6,114 nt of DNA from Pirellulales bacterium (lineage in GTDB: Bacteria; Planctomycetota; Planctomycetia; Pirellulales; Thermoguttaceae), in assembly GCA_030605745.1 (NCBI GenBank), contig JAUWHT010000091.1, positions 1-6,114 of the forward strand. The letters are read 5' to 3'. A program made the translations under genes and the position numbers. Position 1 is the first letter of the stretch, and each line of letters begins with the position of its first letter. This document shows positions 4,884 to 6,114 of this stretch, piece by piece. The notes below the pieces were generated by a model, which did no database searches, had not been told where the DNA came from, and saw only the letters and a program-made list of their open reading frames with translations.

Positions 4884-5645
4884 ATGGCCAACCGCAACAA
4901 CCATTACGAGGCGGCGTTCGAGCAGTACCTGCGGAGCCGCGGTGTGCCGTACGTGGCGGTGGATGAGGCCAAGCGGAGCCTGCTGAGCGACGGTGCGTCG
5001 ATCAAAAGCCTGGACTTCATCGTCTCTGCGCCCAGCGGGGCGAGCTGGCTGGTCGATGTGAAGGGCCGCCGTTTCCCCTCCGGCGATGAGCAGAAACAAT
5101 ACTGGAAAAACTGGTCGACGCGCGACGACTTGAGGAGCCTGGCCCAATGGGAGGAACTCTTCGGCGAGAATTTTTGCGGGCTGTTCATATTCGCTTATGA
5201 CGTTCTGGGTGATCGTGCGCCGTTGCCTGCCGAGCAACTCTTCGAACACCGCGGCAATTTATACGGTTTTGTGGCCGTGCGGCTATCGGACTACGCGAGT
5301 TGTGCCTACCCAATTTCGCCCAGTTGGGACACGGTAGCCATGCCCACGGCCGAGTTCCGCCGCCTGGCCCGGCCGCTGGACGAGTTGCTGGGGCTGAAGG
5401 CAGCCTGGGACCGCAACCAAAGAGGCCAAAAGGGATTGGGGATTAGGGATTGGGGATTAGAGTCAAGTTCCAATCCCCAATCCCCAATCCCTTATCCCCA
5501 ATCCCCAATCCCTAATCCCCAATCCCTTATCCTGGCGCGACCAACGGTCGCGGCTTTATGCACTCCTATCCCTCGTCGGCAGTTGTCCTGCCCGTGGCAA
5601 CGTCGAACTCGTAAATGGCCGGAATCAGCATGGCGGTGGTGGTGA
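4884..5645 (+). CDS. HYExAFE-family protein with PD-(D/E)XK-like core and repeat-derived C-terminal tail
   Basis: Residues 7-13 read HYEAAFE, the name motif of the HYExAFE family, known to me from planctomycetes with no assigned function. The N-terminal helix (7-20) leads into VPYVAVDEAKRS. Then KSLDFIVSAPSGASWLVDVKGR (41-62) shows an Asp after one strand (D44) and D58-x-K60 at the end of the next. With E9 or E13 in the helix, this spacing matches a PD-(D/E)XK nuclease core such as in archaeal Holliday junction resolvases; that is inference. The family-like part ends near residue 183. The remaining 70 residues are read from the 5432-5532 repeat (IRDWGLE, then NPQSPIPYPQSPIP) and then from DNA antisense to the convergent gene, so they are probably not native. 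The frame overlaps that gene by 80 bp. The ATG is chosen because the conserved motif begins 6 residues later; no Shine-Dalgarno is seen. Confidence 0.85.
   Translation: MANRNNHYEAAFEQYLRSRGVPYVAVDEAKRSLLSDGASIKSLDFIVSAPSGASWLVDVKGRRFPSGDEQKQYWKNWSTRDDLRSLAQWEELFGENFCGLFIFAYDVLGDRAPLPAEQLFEHRGNLYGFVAVRLSDYASCAYPISPSWDTVAMPTAEFRRLARPLDELLGLKAAWDRNQRGQKGLGIRDWGLESSSNPQSPIPYPQSPIPNPQSLILARPTVAALCTPIPRRQLSCPWQRRTRKWPESAWRWW
5432..5532. repeat. Heptamer-type GGGGATT / AATCCCC inverted repeat with G-quadruplex potential
   Basis: The G-rich arm (5432-5460) is four units of GGG(G)ATT(A/G) type. The C-rich stretch (5470-5532) has about nine units of the complementary type, separated by TT or AA variants. 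Its part 5498-5526 is the reverse complement of the G-rich arm at 28 of 29 positions. The plus strand of the left arm has four tracts of 3-4 G with 3-4 nt loops, a canonical quadruplex pattern; the right stretch gives the same on the minus strand. It lies between two convergent genes and is read through by the HYExAFE frame. As RNA it would form a long hairpin from either side and may serve as a shared transcription end. Confidence 0.9.
5536..5552. other. Short GC-rich palindrome between convergent genes
   Basis: CGCGACC-aac-GGTCGCG is a perfect 7-bp stem with a 3-nt loop, followed on the plus strand by GGCTTTA. It lies 13 nt beyond the stop of the minus-strand membrane protein and 4 nt after the heptamer repeat. 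It could help end either transcript, but the T-run is only three bases long, so an intrinsic terminator is doubtful. It may be another dispersed palindrome. Confidence 0.45.
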
Positions 5646-6114
5646 ATCCGTAGGCTCCAACCGTCACCAGGAAGACGCCCAGGGTGTAATCGAGCAGGAA
5701 GCTGGTAATGGCGTAGAAAGTGGCAAAGGGACAGAGAAACGAGGCCACTCCAATGGCGGCCGAAGGGTTCCTTGCCCCAAGCGCCACATATAACCCTATG
5801 CCGCCGCCGATCGTAAGTGCCAGAAACGGCTGCAACTGGGCCTGAAAGGAGCCGCTGAAGGCAACCATCATCCTCATGCACGTGGCCACGCCGACAAACA
5901 GGAAAAACAGTGTCCCCAGGCTGGTGGCAATGGCGCTGCGCGAGTTGGCATGAATCATCGCGGAGTGAACTCCCAACATGGCCACAAACACGTACAGAAC
6001 CGCCAGACCGACGAGCAGATAAAACAGGTTCTCCAGGCTTACCGCGCCGATAAACCACAGATATCCGCACAACAACATCGGCAAGACAACCATCTCCTTG
6101 GTGTTGTAAAACAC
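5566..6114 (-). CDS. Multi-pass membrane protein, probable ABC-2-type permease C-terminal part (N-terminus outside window)
   Basis: The frame is open to the right edge of the window, so the GTG at 6114 need not be the true start; 182 residues are seen. At least six hydrophobic segments are visible at about 9-25, 29-48, 61-80, 94-112, 118-141 and 143-167, followed by a short acidic tail. Charged residues are few and lie in the loops (for example around NSRS at 57-60 and ARNPS at 114-118). The segment starts MFYNTKEMVV and has no soluble domain. The pattern recalls the membrane part of planctomycete ABC-2-type permeases that follow an ATPase gene, but there is no diagnostic motif, so the class is a guess. 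The stop is at 5568-5566, inside the 3' end of the convergent HYExAFE frame. An ATPase gene, if any, would be beyond 6114. Confidence 0.6.
   Translation of the reverse strand: MFYNTKEMVVLPMLLCGYLWFIGAVSLENLFYLLVGLAVLYVFVAMLGVHSAMIHANSRSAIATSLGTLFFLFVGVATCMRMMVAFSGSFQAQLQPFLALTIGGGIGLYVALGARNPSAAIGVASFLCPFATFYAITSFLLDYTLGVFLVTVGAYGFTTTAMLIPAIYEFDVATGRTTADEG

Noticed and set aside
5432..5532. True telomere or linear replicon end
   Set aside because: The array is short, internal, lies between two genes, and faces its own complement, as expected for a dispersed inverted repeat.

Overview
The window looks like chromosomal sequence from a planctomycete, most likely a Pirellulales-type environmental genome. 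The grounds are a GC-rich coding style with weak Shine-Dalgarno signals, a protein with the N-terminal signature of the HYExAFE family (which I know from planctomycetes), a FolK-deoxynucleoside kinase fusion, an Lgt with a long N-terminal extension, and many short dispersed palindromic repeats between genes. The lineage is inferred from gene content; no rRNA gene or phylogeny supports it. No tRNA, rRNA, CRISPR array, transposase or phage gene was seen.

Left part (1-2450, minus strand): three genes point leftwards in the order folK-dNK fusion (2450-1401), panC (1302-427) and the N-terminal part of lgt (263-1, cut by the window edge). They serve folate/deoxynucleotide metabolism, pantothenate (CoA) synthesis and lipoprotein maturation. 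A long inverted repeat fills each gap: 28-nt perfect arms between folK and panC, and 33-nt arms with one mismatch between panC and lgt.

Middle (2451-2651): a divergent intergenic region of about 200 bp. It carries a good sigma70-type promoter to the right (TTGTCA, 17 nt, TAAAAT). A weaker leftward candidate has its TTGACA overlapping the same -35 site. A small hairpin and a Shine-Dalgarno support the TTG start of folK.

Right part (2652-5645, plus strand): a YkgJ-type cysteine-cluster protein, histidyl-tRNA synthetase of the eukaryote/archaea-like subtype, a small zinc-ribbon-like protein with a very acidic tail, and a HYExAFE protein whose core resembles a PD-(D/E)XK nuclease. The first three are close enough to be one transcription unit. 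A multi-pass membrane protein, probably the C-terminal part of an ABC-2-type permease, converges from the right edge (6114-5566).

The most notable feature is not a gene. Five different repeat families sit at the 3' ends of five successive genes (folK, panC, ykgJ, the zinc-ribbon gene, HYExAFE), each starting within about 5 nt of the stop codon or overlapping the end of the frame. In HYExAFE the repeat, a G-quadruplex-capable heptamer array, is read in frame and appears to have replaced the native C-terminus.
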